Shown piece after piece: positions 25,064 through 33,034 of a stretch of 64,000 bases of DNA (positions are counted from its first letter, which is position 1; every line of letters starts with the position of its first letter). Source of the stretch: Terripilifer sp031921685 (GTDB taxonomy: Bacteria; Pseudomonadota; Alphaproteobacteria; Rhizobiales; Beijerinckiaceae); contig NZ_JAPDHU010000003.1 of NCBI RefSeq assembly GCF_031921685.1, positions 806,001-870,000 on the forward strand, written 5' to 3'. A program made the position numbers and the translations under genes. Under the pieces are notes generated by a model. The model was not told the DNA's origin, made no database searches, and worked only from the letters and a program-made list of their open reading frames with translations.

Positions 25064-25838
25064 GGGCTTTTCCGGATTCGAAACGTTGATGCCCGGACTT
25101 ACCGAGATAGACAGAACGAACCTGCTCGGAGGCCATCACCACATCGGGCGCGCCGCTGGCGATCACCTGGCCTTCGGCCAGAACGGTCATCGTGCGAGCG
25201 AAACGCTGCACGATTTGCATGTCATGCTCGATCAAAAGGATGGTGATGTCCTCGCCTAGGCGATCGATCGCATTGATCAAAAGCGGCACTTCGACGCTCG
25301 GCACACCGGCGGCCGGCTCATCGAGCAGCAGAACACGCGGCTCCAGCGCCAGCGCGATGCCAAGCTCCACGAGCCGCTGCCGGCCATAAGCAATGGTCGC
25401 GACTGGGCGTCCCGCATCCGCACTTAACCCCAGCAGTTCGAGAATGGCCTCGACCTGTCCGATGATCGGCTTCTGGCCCGACGTGCGGCCCAGCATCCGT
25501 TGGCTTATGCCGCGTGCTTCGCTGCATGCCAGAAAGATATTCTGAAACACGCTCAAACGCGGGAAGAGGCTGTTCACCTGGAAGGTGCGCACCAATCCCT
25601 GTTTCACCCTCTGCGCGGCCGATATCGTCGTAATATCGCGGCCGAACAATTCAATCGTTCCCGAATTCGCGGCAATGGCGCCGGAAATCAGTCCGACCAG
25701 CGTCGTCTTGCCGGCACCATTGGGCCCAATCAACGCATGGCGGGCACCGCGCGGCAGTTCGAGATCGACGTTTCGCGTAACGGCGAAACCGCCATAGTTT
25801 TTGCACAGCGAACGGACCACCAGCGCCGGTTCGGTCAT
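25056..25838 (-). CDS. ABC transporter ATPase, LivG type
   Basis: 260 residues. Walker A GPNGAGKTTL, the LivG-type RTFQVNSLFPRLSVFQNI and Walker B VLLLDEPAAGVPS with the H loop IEHDMQIV are present. The signature is atypical, IAYGRQRLVELGIALA, as in many LivG proteins. It overlaps the LivM gene by 4 bp (ATGA) and LivF by 8 bp. Confidence 0.93.
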   Translation of the reverse strand: MTEPALVVRSLCKNYGGFAVTRNVDLELPRGARHALIGPNGAGKTTLVGLISGAIAANSGTIELFGRDITTISAAQRVKQGLVRTFQVNSLFPRLSVFQNIFLACSEARGISQRMLGRTSGQKPIIGQVEAILELLGLSADAGRPVATIAYGRQRLVELGIALALEPRVLLLDEPAAGVPSVEVPLLINAIDRLGEDITILLIEHDMQIVQRFARTMTVLAEGQVIASGAPDVVMASEQVRSVYLGKSGHQRFESGKAHA

Positions 25839-26830
25839 GGCGACGTCTCCTTGCGCTTGCCCGAGATCAGGCTGGTGAGGCGCTCGACAATGCCGATGAC
25901 CCCATTCTGCCCCAACAGCACCACGACGACCAGAAAGGCGCCGATGACGAACATCCAGTGATAGGGGTTCCAGTCGGACGCCAAATTGCGCAGGACGATA
26001 TAGAGCGCGCCACCGACCAGACCGCCATAGATATTGCCGACCCCGCCGAGCACCAGCATCACCAGCGCATTGATGGACAGATCGACGGATAGAACATCGA
26101 GACCGACAAAACCTGTCGCCTGTGCCGATAAAGCACCCGCAATCCCCGCGATGAAAGCGCTGATCGTATAGACCCGCACCAGATGGCCGGTGACCGGCGC
26201 GCCGATCAGGTTCATGCGCAGCGGATTTTCACGAATGCCCTGCAAAGCCAGGCCGAAGGGTGAAGCGACGAGCGAGCGTGTCAGCAGGAACAGGGCGAAA
26301 AGCCAGGCGAGCGTGTAGAAATAGGCCGTCTGGCCATAGATCGACCACCGGAAAATCCCCAGCACCGGCTGATAGCGCAGATCGCCCAGACCATTCTCGC
26401 CGCCGGTGATCCACCCCAGCTTATTGGCCGCTTCGAACATCACAGCGCCGAGCGCTAAAGTTACCATCATCAACGGCAGTCCGGTCAGACGCAGCAGCAG
26501 GGGGCCGATGATGAGCGCCAGCACCGCAGCGGCGGCACCTCCCAGGAAGGTAGCAGTGATCGGCTCCTGATAGCCCGCCAAGGACAAGAGCGCTGTTACA
26601 TAAGCACCGAGGCCAAAGAAGGCCGCGTGTCCCAACGTCACGATGCCGGCGAAACTCAGGATCAACCCCAGCGACATGGCAAACAGCGCCATGATCAGCA
26701 CATGCGTGGCGAAGGACAGACTGGTCGGAAACAGAAAGAAGGCCGCTATGGGACACAGCCAGAACAGGATTTCCAGCAGCCCGAAGCGATTGCGCTCGGC
26801 GGCATTGTAGAAGGCGCGATCGACGCTCAC
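25835..26830 (-). CDS. ABC transporter permease, LivM type
   Basis: 331 residues with about nine membrane segments. SLGLILSFAGIVTLGHAAFFGLG and the loop GIRENPLRMNLIG match the LivM permease signature. It forms the channel with LivH. Start and stop overlap both neighbours by ATGA. Confidence 0.93.
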   Translation of the reverse strand: MSVDRAFYNAAERNRFGLLEILFWLCPIAAFFLFPTSLSFATHVLIMALFAMSLGLILSFAGIVTLGHAAFFGLGAYVTALLSLAGYQEPITATFLGGAAAAVLALIIGPLLLRLTGLPLMMVTLALGAVMFEAANKLGWITGGENGLGDLRYQPVLGIFRWSIYGQTAYFYTLAWLFALFLLTRSLVASPFGLALQGIRENPLRMNLIGAPVTGHLVRVYTISAFIAGIAGALSAQATGFVGLDVLSVDLSINALVMLVLGGVGNIYGGLVGGALYIVLRNLASDWNPYHWMFVIGAFLVVVVLLGQNGVIGIVERLTSLISGKRKETSP

Positions 26831-27705
26831 GATTTCCTCCGCAGCGGGCTGCCTTCGATCTGCGCCAGCAGATACAGGATCACGAAGACGTAGATGATGA
26901 AGGCACCGTAGGTCGGGAAGAAGTAACGCCCAGCCGTATCGACGACACCAACGGCGATGGAGACTGCGGCGGCGCTGCGCATATTGCCGAAGCCCGACAA
27001 AGCGACGACGATCATGATGATGATCAGATATTTGAACGGATAGAGCGGTTCGAGCGGCAGCATGCCATAGCCGACGGCTCCCCCAAGCGCCGCAAGCCCA
27101 CTGCCAAGCGCGAAGGCCAGGGTGAACAGCCGCGATACATCAATACCCGCCGCCTGCGCCATAGAGGGATTGTCGACGGCGGCGCGCAGGCTGGCGCCGA
27201 ACATCGTCCAGTTGAAAAGCGCCCACAGCGCCACAACGACGACAAGGCCCACCGCCACGACGAAAAGCCGATACATCTGCACGTCCCGTCCCAGCAGTTC
27301 AACCGTGCCGGAGAGATCAGCCGGCAATTGCGAGGGCACCACATTGGGACCGAACAGAAAATTCAGCGAGGCGACGGTGATGAAGGCAAGACCAATCGTC
27401 AGCAACACCTGATCGAGTTCGGATTTCCGATAAATCTGGCGATAGATGCCGCGTTCGACGATCAGGCTCAATAGGGCCACGCTGAGGGTGGCGACCACGA
27501 CGGCCAGATAGAAATTAAGTTTGTAAGACGACACCAGCGCCGTGCAGAGATAGCCGCCGATCGCGGCGAAAGCGCCATGGGCCAGATTGATCACCCGCAT
27601 CAAGCCCATGGTGATGACGAGCCCGATCGAGATCAGGAAAATCACCATCCCATAGGAGACGCCGTAGATGGCGATGAAGGTCAGCGACGAAACAAGATAA
27701 TCCAT
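26827..27705 (-). CDS. ABC transporter permease, LivH type
   Basis: 292 residues, about eight membrane segments. GLVITMGLMRVINLAHGAF near the N-terminus and AAVDNPSMAQAAGIDVSRLF are LivH hallmarks. It is separated from the binding-protein gene by 80 bp that contain a long hairpin, so binding protein and membrane parts may be made in unequal amounts. Confidence 0.93.
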   Translation of the reverse strand: MDYLVSSLTFIAIYGVSYGMVIFLISIGLVITMGLMRVINLAHGAFAAIGGYLCTALVSSYKLNFYLAVVVATLSVALLSLIVERGIYRQIYRKSELDQVLLTIGLAFITVASLNFLFGPNVVPSQLPADLSGTVELLGRDVQMYRLFVVAVGLVVVVALWALFNWTMFGASLRAAVDNPSMAQAAGIDVSRLFTLAFALGSGLAALGGAVGYGMLPLEPLYPFKYLIIIMIVVALSGFGNMRSAAAVSIAVGVVDTAGRYFFPTYGAFIIYVFVILYLLAQIEGSPLRRKS

Positions 27706-27749
27706 CGTGCCTTCCGGTGATCAGGAGATGGAATGCGGGGCGTGAAGGA

Positions 27750-27779
27750 CCGGGCGATGCCTGCACAGGCATCGCCCGG
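27750..27779. promoter_or_regulatory. Long hairpin between binding-protein and permease genes
   Basis: CCGGGCGATGCCTG and its exact complement form a 14-bp stem with a two-base centre. No T-tract follows. It probably caps and stabilises the binding-protein mRNA, or attenuates readthrough into livH. Confidence 0.7.
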
Positions 27780-27786
27780 ATCGGCT

Positions 27787-28962
27787 TCACAGTTTGGGAA
27801 CACCGACCTTTTCGTAGGTCTTGACGAGCACGTTGGTCAGCTTGCCGTCGACCTTCTGCACCTGGCGCACGTAGATGTTGTGGATCATCTCGCGCGTCTC
27901 CGGGTCGATCATCTTGGGGCCGCTCGGGCTGTTCCAGCTAAAGCCTTTCACGGCGGTCATTGCGGCATCGGGGTCGAATTTGCCCTTCTGCACTTCCACC
28001 ATGCGGTAGATCAGCCGGATGCCGTCATAAGGCGAAACATTGTTGACGCCGATCGCATGGTTGGCGCCGAATTTCTCCGCCATGACTTTCTTCAGCGCGA
28101 CATTCTCCGGATTGGTCAGCCCGCCGGCATAGAAAATCGACGTGTAAACGCCGATGATATTGTCGTTATAGGATGGCAGATCGGGATCGTCCGTCTCGGC
28201 GATGCCGATGATCATCGCCGACTTGGTCACGCCCCGCGCCGCCAGCGCATTGAAAAAGCCGATCGCCGGCGCGCCGTTTGGCAGGAAGGTCGCGACAATG
28301 TCGGGCTTGGCATTGGCGATACGCTCGGCGAAAGCCGCGAAATCGACCGTGTTGAGAGGAATGCGATCGGCCGCGACGATCTCGCCACCGCGCTCCTTGA
28401 AGCGCTTGGTGAAGGCCTCCTGCACGTCATGTCCCGGCGCATAGTCCGCCACCGCGATATAGGCGCGCTTCTTGCCGTTGTCGGCGGCAAAATCCGCCTG
28501 GATGATGGCCGGCTGCCAGAGGTTCTGGCCGGCACGCACGAACCACGGCGACATTTTCAGAAGCGGCGGCGAAGCGGCGACCGACAGCACCGACGGCGTC
28601 TTGGTCTCATTGATCACCGGCGCCACCGCCGCCGCCTCGGGCGACAGGAAGAAGCCGGTCAGGATCGACACGCCGTCCTTGACGATGAGCTGTTCGGCCA
28701 GGCTTTTGGCCAATGCCGGGTTCGAGCCGCCGATGTCCTTGTAGACGAATTCTATATTCTGGCTGCCCGACTTGGTGCCGTACTGCGCCACATAGGCATC
28801 GATCGACTCGCGCAGTTGCTTGCCGGCCAAGGCATAAGGGCCGGTGAACTGGCCGATCACCCCCACTTTGACGGTTTGCGCGGCAACGCCGGAAAAAGAC
28901 GCCATAGCCCCCGCCACGGCCAATGCACCTGCGACGAGGTGCGTTCTGAAACGCTTCAACAT
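27787..28962 (-). CDS. Liv-type periplasmic substrate-binding protein
   Basis: 391 residues. A Sec signal (LVAGALAVAGAMASFSGVAA, cut before QTVKVG) precedes a type-I periplasmic-binding fold (VGVIGQFTGPYALAGKQLRE). Relatives bind branched-chain amino acids, amides, urea or aromatic acids; the ligand cannot be read here. It is the first gene of the importer operon, and a palindrome at 28993-29015 lies in its promoter. Confidence 0.92.
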   Translation of the reverse strand: MLKRFRTHLVAGALAVAGAMASFSGVAAQTVKVGVIGQFTGPYALAGKQLRESIDAYVAQYGTKSGSQNIEFVYKDIGGSNPALAKSLAEQLIVKDGVSILTGFFLSPEAAAVAPVINETKTPSVLSVAASPPLLKMSPWFVRAGQNLWQPAIIQADFAADNGKKRAYIAVADYAPGHDVQEAFTKRFKERGGEIVAADRIPLNTVDFAAFAERIANAKPDIVATFLPNGAPAIGFFNALAARGVTKSAMIIGIAETDDPDLPSYNDNIIGVYTSIFYAGGLTNPENVALKKVMAEKFGANHAIGVNNVSPYDGIRLIYRMVEVQKGKFDPDAAMTAVKGFSWNSPSGPKMIDPETREMIHNIYVRQVQKVDGKLTNVLVKTYEKVGVPKL

Positions 28963-28992
28963 GCCGACCCTCCCTCTTAGTCCGATACTTCA

Positions 28993-29015
28993 TGCAGAAA
29001 ACAAATTTTCGTGCA
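28993..29015. promoter_or_regulatory. Candidate operator for the second GntR regulator, livJ side
   Basis: An imperfect palindrome, TGCAGAAAA and TTTTCGTGCA around CAAA. Reading ACTTCATGCAGAAAA from 28987, it shares 14 of 15 bases with a site before the DUF1857 gene (complement strand, 30270s). Confidence 0.55.
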
Positions 29016-29030
29016 AACTATTGCCTTGCT

Positions 29031-29744
29031 TTAGCTGCCCGTTTGCAGATCGACCACATTGCGCGTGGTCAACATCAGATGTTCCTTCAGCAGCGCTACC
29101 GCGAGTTCGGTCTGACGTCCGACGGCGGCCTCCATCAACCGGCGATGTTCATCCTGCGTGTTGCGCGGTTTGATACGATTGCGGGCTGAAAAGCGACGAT
29201 AGCGTTCGGCCTGATCGAACAGGCTCGAACAGGTGGCGATCAGGCGCACGGAACTCGCGGCGGAAACGAGCGCCATGTGGAAGCCCTTATGGCGAATGGT
29301 CCATTCCTCGTTCCAATGCGCCTCTTCGCGGGCGATCTTTTCCTCGATCCGCTCGAGCTGGTGATGGGCGGCAACGATACGTCCTTCCCACTCGTCGGTT
29401 CCCGCGGCAATCGATTGCGCGAACGCCGCCGGTTCCGCCACCAGGCGAAAACTGGTGATGTCATGCAGGTCGGAGGGCGACATAGAGGCGGCGCGAAAGC
29501 CGCGATGATCGTCGGCCGTCACCAATCCTTCCGCCACTAGCCGATTGAGCGCTTCGCGCAAAGGACTGCTGGAGAAGGAATATTCCTTCTGCAAAACCTC
29601 GATGCGTAGCTTCTCGCCAGGAGCGATTTCACCGCGTAAAATCTGGTGCCGGAGAATGCGAAATGCCTGCTCCGAGAGCGGCGGCGCCTTCTCACCGCGC
29701 TCGACCGAGAGACTGCGGGCGCTTTCGGTATCGATGATGCTCAT
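29031..29744 (-). CDS. GntR-family regulator, FCD subgroup (second)
   Basis: 237 residues. The winged helix begins SEQAFRILRHQILRGEIAPG and recognition helix SFSSSPLREALNRLVAEGLV is followed by an FCD domain with RHKGFHMALVSAA and DEHRRLMEA. It lies between DUF1857 and the Liv operon in the same direction. Similar palindromes before both neighbours suggest it controls them. It is not closely like the regulator at 21855, so it should have a different operator and ligand. Confidence 0.9.
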   Translation of the reverse strand: MSIIDTESARSLSVERGEKAPPLSEQAFRILRHQILRGEIAPGEKLRIEVLQKEYSFSSSPLREALNRLVAEGLVTADDHRGFRAASMSPSDLHDITSFRLVAEPAAFAQSIAAGTDEWEGRIVAAHHQLERIEEKIAREEAHWNEEWTIRHKGFHMALVSAASSVRLIATCSSLFDQAERYRRFSARNRIKPRNTQDEHRRLMEAAVGRQTELAVALLKEHLMLTTRNVVDLQTGS

Positions 29745-29765
29745 GGCAGCACGCGGATCCTAGCT

Positions 29766-30227
29766 CTAGACAAGCGCCTCTTTCACCCGTCGCCGTGTCT
29801 CGGCGATCGTCGCGGTGATGGCTTCCACATAGCTTGCCTTGACCTCATCGCCACGACGACGCTCCTCGCTGGATCCCGCGGCCACGCCCGGGAAGGTCAA
29901 AGCGAAAATGAAGGTCAGCAACAGGCCGCGCTCGGATTCGCTCATGATATTGGCGATCCAGCCGCCGTCGGCCGGATCGATGCGGGTGAAATGAACCTGC
30001 ACCTCGGGGGTGAACACGATGCGCTCGCGCATCACCGTGCCGCGCAGATGGATTTCGCGAATGAAACCGTCGTCGAACCGCTCGATGATCCGGCAATCGT
30101 CCATGGCCGGAACGAAGGGCACCGCATATTCGGCCTTCTGAACGAGCCCCTTCCACATCTGTTCGCGGCTGATGACAGCTCTTTCGCCGGGCGGATTGAC
30201 GTCGAACGTCGCCGCGATCGTGTACAT
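29766..30227 (-). CDS. AtaL-like/DUF1857 SRPBCC protein
   Basis: 153 residues. The start REQMWKGLVQKAEYAVPFVP and the middle IREIHLRGTVMRERIVFTPE match the DUF1857 branch of the START/SRPBCC fold, a ligand-binding cavity protein. No catalytic residue can be named. It is 21 bp upstream of the GntR gene in the same direction. It might bind the pathway's hydrophobic or aromatic ligand. Confidence 0.75.
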   Translation of the reverse strand: MYTIAATFDVNPPGERAVISREQMWKGLVQKAEYAVPFVPAMDDCRIIERFDDGFIREIHLRGTVMRERIVFTPEVQVHFTRIDPADGGWIANIMSESERGLLLTFIFALTFPGVAAGSSEERRRGDEVKASYVEAITATIAETRRRVKEALV

Positions 30228-30255
30228 GGACGCGTCTCCCTGTCGCGCTATTCAG

Positions 30256-30290
30256 TGCGCATAAAAATCATTTTTGTGCATGAAGTGAGA
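30256..30290. promoter_or_regulatory. Candidate operator for the second GntR regulator, DUF1857 side
   Basis: TGCGCATAAAAA and TTTTTGTGCA flank a short centre. The complement strand reads ACTTCATGCACAAAA, nearly identical to the site before the Liv binding-protein gene. It is 29-63 bp before the DUF1857 start. Confidence 0.55.
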
Positions 30291-30326
30291 AGTGTCAAGG
30301 GGGCTGGGCGTTCCCAGTCCCGCGGA

Positions 30327-30354
30327 TAGACCCCATGTAATAGACCCCATGTAA
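30327..30354. repeat. Perfect 14-bp tandem duplication
   Basis: TAGACCCCATGTAA occurs twice back to back, just beyond the terminator hairpin of the binding-protein gene ending at 30424. Likely replication slippage; no coding effect. Confidence 0.9.
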
Positions 30355-30357
30355 AAG

Positions 30358-30386
30358 AAAGAGCCGGACCTCAGGCCCGGCTCTTT
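30358..30386 (-). terminator. Intrinsic terminator after the orphan binding-protein gene
   Basis: AAAGAGCCGG pairs exactly with CCGGCTCTTT around a 9-base loop. On the minus strand the stem runs into CTTTCTTTT, a good U-tract. Confidence 0.85.
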
Positions 30387-30423
30387 CCCACTCTTGATAG
30401 CTTTGAAAGGCTTTGCTGCCGGT

Positions 30424-31386
30424 TCAATTCCGTGGCGGCAACTGAACGAAATCGTCCGCCTGCGCTTTCGACAGAGGCGCGGCCATGTAGCGAAATTCGA
30501 CGGCACTTTTCATGGCGCCTTCAAGGTCGGACACCTGATCGGGGTTGATCCCTTCCTTGGTCACGAATTCCTTCATCGTGCGCTGCGCAACGCGCACCGG
30601 AATGGAGGCCCAGTCGGCATAGGCTTCGACGCCTTGCGGCGTCGCATACATCCACTCGACCGTTTCGCGATAGGCCGCCATATAGCGCTTCACCAAATCG
30701 GGCTTCGCCTTCAATAGCCCCGCATTGGCGATGATCACGCGCGACGTTTGATGCGCCAGGACCGGCACGTCCGAAGCGCGCCAGACCGCGCGGATCTTGC
30801 CTTCATCCAGGGCTTCCACGCCGAAAGGCGCCCCAGACCAGCCAACGTCCACTTGGCCGCTCATCACCTGCGTATAGGTCGCAGCGCCCGATCCCGTCGC
30901 CGTCGGTTTGAAGGCGACACCGAGATATTTCTGCATCTGCAGAACTACATTGTGCCCGGACGACCCGGTGGTGGAAAAAGCCACGCTCTTACCGACGGCG
31001 TCCTTCGGCTCGCGAACCGGCGAATCCGCCCGCACATACCAGAACAGATTCGAATCGCCAGTATAGCTGGCGCCAATCACGCGAATGGGCGCGCCTTTCG
31101 CATAAGCCCCGAGTGCCCCAAGCACGCCAACGCCAACACCAATGTCCGCGCTGCCGGAAATCACCGCCTGCTGGGTCTCACCCGTGCCAGCCGTATAAAG
31201 AATGTCGAGTTCGAGGCCGTGCCGCTTGAAAATCCCGGCCTTCTGCCCAGCCTCTGACACGGCCGATTCACCCAATCCTTTGCCGCCGATGGCGATCTTC
31301 AGCGTATCCAACGCCTGTCCGGCCGCAATGCCACCAAGAGATAGATTCAGAAACGCCACAGCGACAGGCGCGATCAAGAGCCTCAT
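30424..31386 (-). CDS. NMT1/SsuA-type ABC substrate-binding protein, orphan
   Basis: 320 residues. The signal peptide (LLIAPVAVAFLNLSLGGIAA) precedes an NMT1/THI5-like fold: LDTLKIAIGGKGLGESAVSE, an internal GSADIGVG and a late KPDLVKRYMAAY. Relatives deliver sulfonates, nitrate or pyrimidine-like compounds. The ATG at 31386 has GGAGGAGTGGA upstream. There is no permease or ATPase beside it. An ABC system lacking a binding protein lies at 59458-61869, too far for an operon but a possible partner. Confidence 0.88.
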   Translation of the reverse strand: MRLLIAPVAVAFLNLSLGGIAAGQALDTLKIAIGGKGLGESAVSEAGQKAGIFKRHGLELDILYTAGTGETQQAVISGSADIGVGVGVLGALGAYAKGAPIRVIGASYTGDSNLFWYVRADSPVREPKDAVGKSVAFSTTGSSGHNVVLQMQKYLGVAFKPTATGSGAATYTQVMSGQVDVGWSGAPFGVEALDEGKIRAVWRASDVPVLAHQTSRVIIANAGLLKAKPDLVKRYMAAYRETVEWMYATPQGVEAYADWASIPVRVAQRTMKEFVTKEGINPDQVSDLEGAMKSAVEFRYMAAPLSKAQADDFVQLPPRN

Positions 31387-31457
31387 TCCACTCCTCCCAT
31401 GCAACTCCTCCCATGGATGCAAACACGAGCGGTTTGCTTTCAAAATATGAAGCGCAC

Positions 31458-32294
31458 TCAGTGCGAAGCGCTTTGCATCGGCACGAAACGATAGCCGGCG
31501 CCTTCGCGAACGACCGTTCCAATGCCCGGCGCGCTGACGTGAACGCCAGCCACGACCAGCCCCTCGCGCGCTATGAGATCGAGCAGACGCAGACGCGTAT
31601 CCCGCGCGAGATCGGGATCAAGATCATATTTCACCGCCGTCTCCGGCAACGGAAACTGGATCGCGGCGAAGTGAACGACATCGCCCCAGGCCATCAGATC
31701 CGGCCCGCCGGTTTCGATGCGCCAGCAGATGTGACCGGGTGTATGTCCTGGTGCCAGAAGGGGCGAACAGCCCAGAAAGCTTTCGCCATCGCGCATCAGC
31801 CGAATGCGATCACGATAGGGCTTCACATCCGCCTGATTGCGCGCCCCCCGTCGTTTGACGTGATCGCTCTCTCCTTGCCGGGGTTCGCCCATCCAGAACG
31901 CAAATTCCGCTTCATGCACAAGCAGCATGGCATTGGGAAAGACCGCATTCATATCCTCGTCGATCAGCCCGTCGGCATGATCGGGATGCAGATGGGTCAA
32001 AAGCACATGCGTGATGCTTTCAGGCGGATAACCCGCCGCGCTCAGTCCCGCAGGCAGGCGGCCCAGCGTCGCCTGCATTTTGGTGCCGCTGCCGCCGTCG
32101 ATGAGAAGGCGCGCACCCTCGCGCTCGAACACGAAATTATTGACGGGAATGGTCAGCACATCATCGTCAGGCGCATCGGAAATCCGTCGCGCTGTGTCCC
32201 TGTCCAGGCCCATCACATAATCGAGGGAACTTCTCAGTGTGCCATCGCTGATACAAACGACTTCAAGGTCACCGATCTTGTATCTGCGGCTCAT
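31458..32294 (-). CDS. MBL-fold metallo-hydrolase
   Basis: 278 residues. HLHPDHADG gives the HxHxDH zinc motif; GHTPGH, WGDVVHF and the C-terminal GVHVSAPG complete the site. The layout (N-terminal VNNFVFEREGARLLIDGGSG) resembles AHL-lactonase-like or organophosphorus-type MBL proteins. No signal peptide with the start at 32294 (GGGATGGAAAC upstream). It lies next to a decarboxylase fragment and transport genes and may open a lactone or ester in that route. Substrate unknown. Confidence 0.87.
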   Translation of the reverse strand: MSRRYKIGDLEVVCISDGTLRSSLDYVMGLDRDTARRISDAPDDDVLTIPVNNFVFEREGARLLIDGGSGTKMQATLGRLPAGLSAAGYPPESITHVLLTHLHPDHADGLIDEDMNAVFPNAMLLVHEAEFAFWMGEPRQGESDHVKRRGARNQADVKPYRDRIRLMRDGESFLGCSPLLAPGHTPGHICWRIETGGPDLMAWGDVVHFAAIQFPLPETAVKYDLDPDLARDTRLRLLDLIAREGLVVAGVHVSAPGIGTVVREGAGYRFVPMQSASH

Positions 32295-32426
32295 GTTTCC
32301 ATCCCGATTCAGAATTTTCCCCATCATAGACGGGGTCGGGATGGCGGCGCCAGTACAAGGTCGATCTATCGTGGAGGGAGATATGAATCCACAAAGGCTG
32401 ACGCCGCCGCGCGGCGCGCGCGCGTG

Positions 32427-33005
32427 TTAATTGGCCAGGGCTTCTCTCAAAGCCACCCGGCGTTCATGACGATACATGTCCTTGTAGCTGCGTGGCCCAA
32501 GCGGCCCCTGCTCGATCTTGACGCAACCAAAGACAAGATGATCCGCCGCCAGAATGCTTTCGGAACGATCCTCGAAATCTTTCAGAGTGGAAACCGTGAA
32601 TGTATCGCGAATGCCGGCGGCGCGCGCATGCGCCTCGAAATCCACGCCCTGATTGGGGATCGGATGGCCGCCATTGGCCTCGTAGGTGCCGTTCTGAAAC
32701 ACCAGATGGGTGAGATTGCGCGGTGCCACCTGGGCAATCGTCACCAATGTGCCAAGATTCATCAACAGCGACCCATCGCCATCGAGCACGATGACTCGCC
32801 GCTCCGGCCGCGCGAGGGCGAGCCCCAGTCCATGCGACGAAGCCAGTCCCATGGCACCGGATGAAAAATAATTCAGTGGGCGATCAGCGGAGCGATCCCG
32901 GGCATAGACATGCAATTGGGAGTCGCAGCTCCCAGGAGGCAGCCGCAAAGGTTCATCGGCATACGCCTCCTCCGTGCCGGGAGCACGGGCGGCCTGTTGA
33001 GTCAT
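32427..33005 (-). CDS. TPP-dependent decarboxylase beta-type protein with replaced N-terminus
   Basis: 192 residues. From residue ~45 it is the C-terminal half of a sulfopyruvate/phosphonopyruvate decarboxylase beta subunit: SSGAMGLASSHGLGLALA, the TPP-binding GDGSLLMNLGTL at 76-87 and the Asn at 105. Residues ~20-36 (LRLPPGSCDSQLHVYA) instead resemble the start of an amidohydrolase-2 protein, whose metal motif is DxHxH. The normal beta-subunit N-terminus and any alpha-subunit gene are absent. It looks like a deletion fusion of two neighbouring genes; activity is doubtful. GGAG precedes the ATG at 33005. Confidence 0.7.
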   Translation of the reverse strand: MTQQAARAPGTEEAYADEPLRLPPGSCDSQLHVYARDRSADRPLNYFSSGAMGLASSHGLGLALARPERRVIVLDGDGSLLMNLGTLVTIAQVAPRNLTHLVFQNGTYEANGGHPIPNQGVDFEAHARAAGIRDTFTVSTLKDFEDRSESILAADHLVFGCVKIEQGPLGPRSYKDMYRHERRVALREALAN

Positions 33006-33034
33006 AAGTGTCTCCAAATTTGAGTTCGCTTTGA

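Noticed and set aside
31405..31435. Palindrome before the orphan NMT1-type binding protein (TTTCAAAATATGAAGC)
   Set aside because: Only the outer four bases pair in register; it does not match either GntR-type site family.
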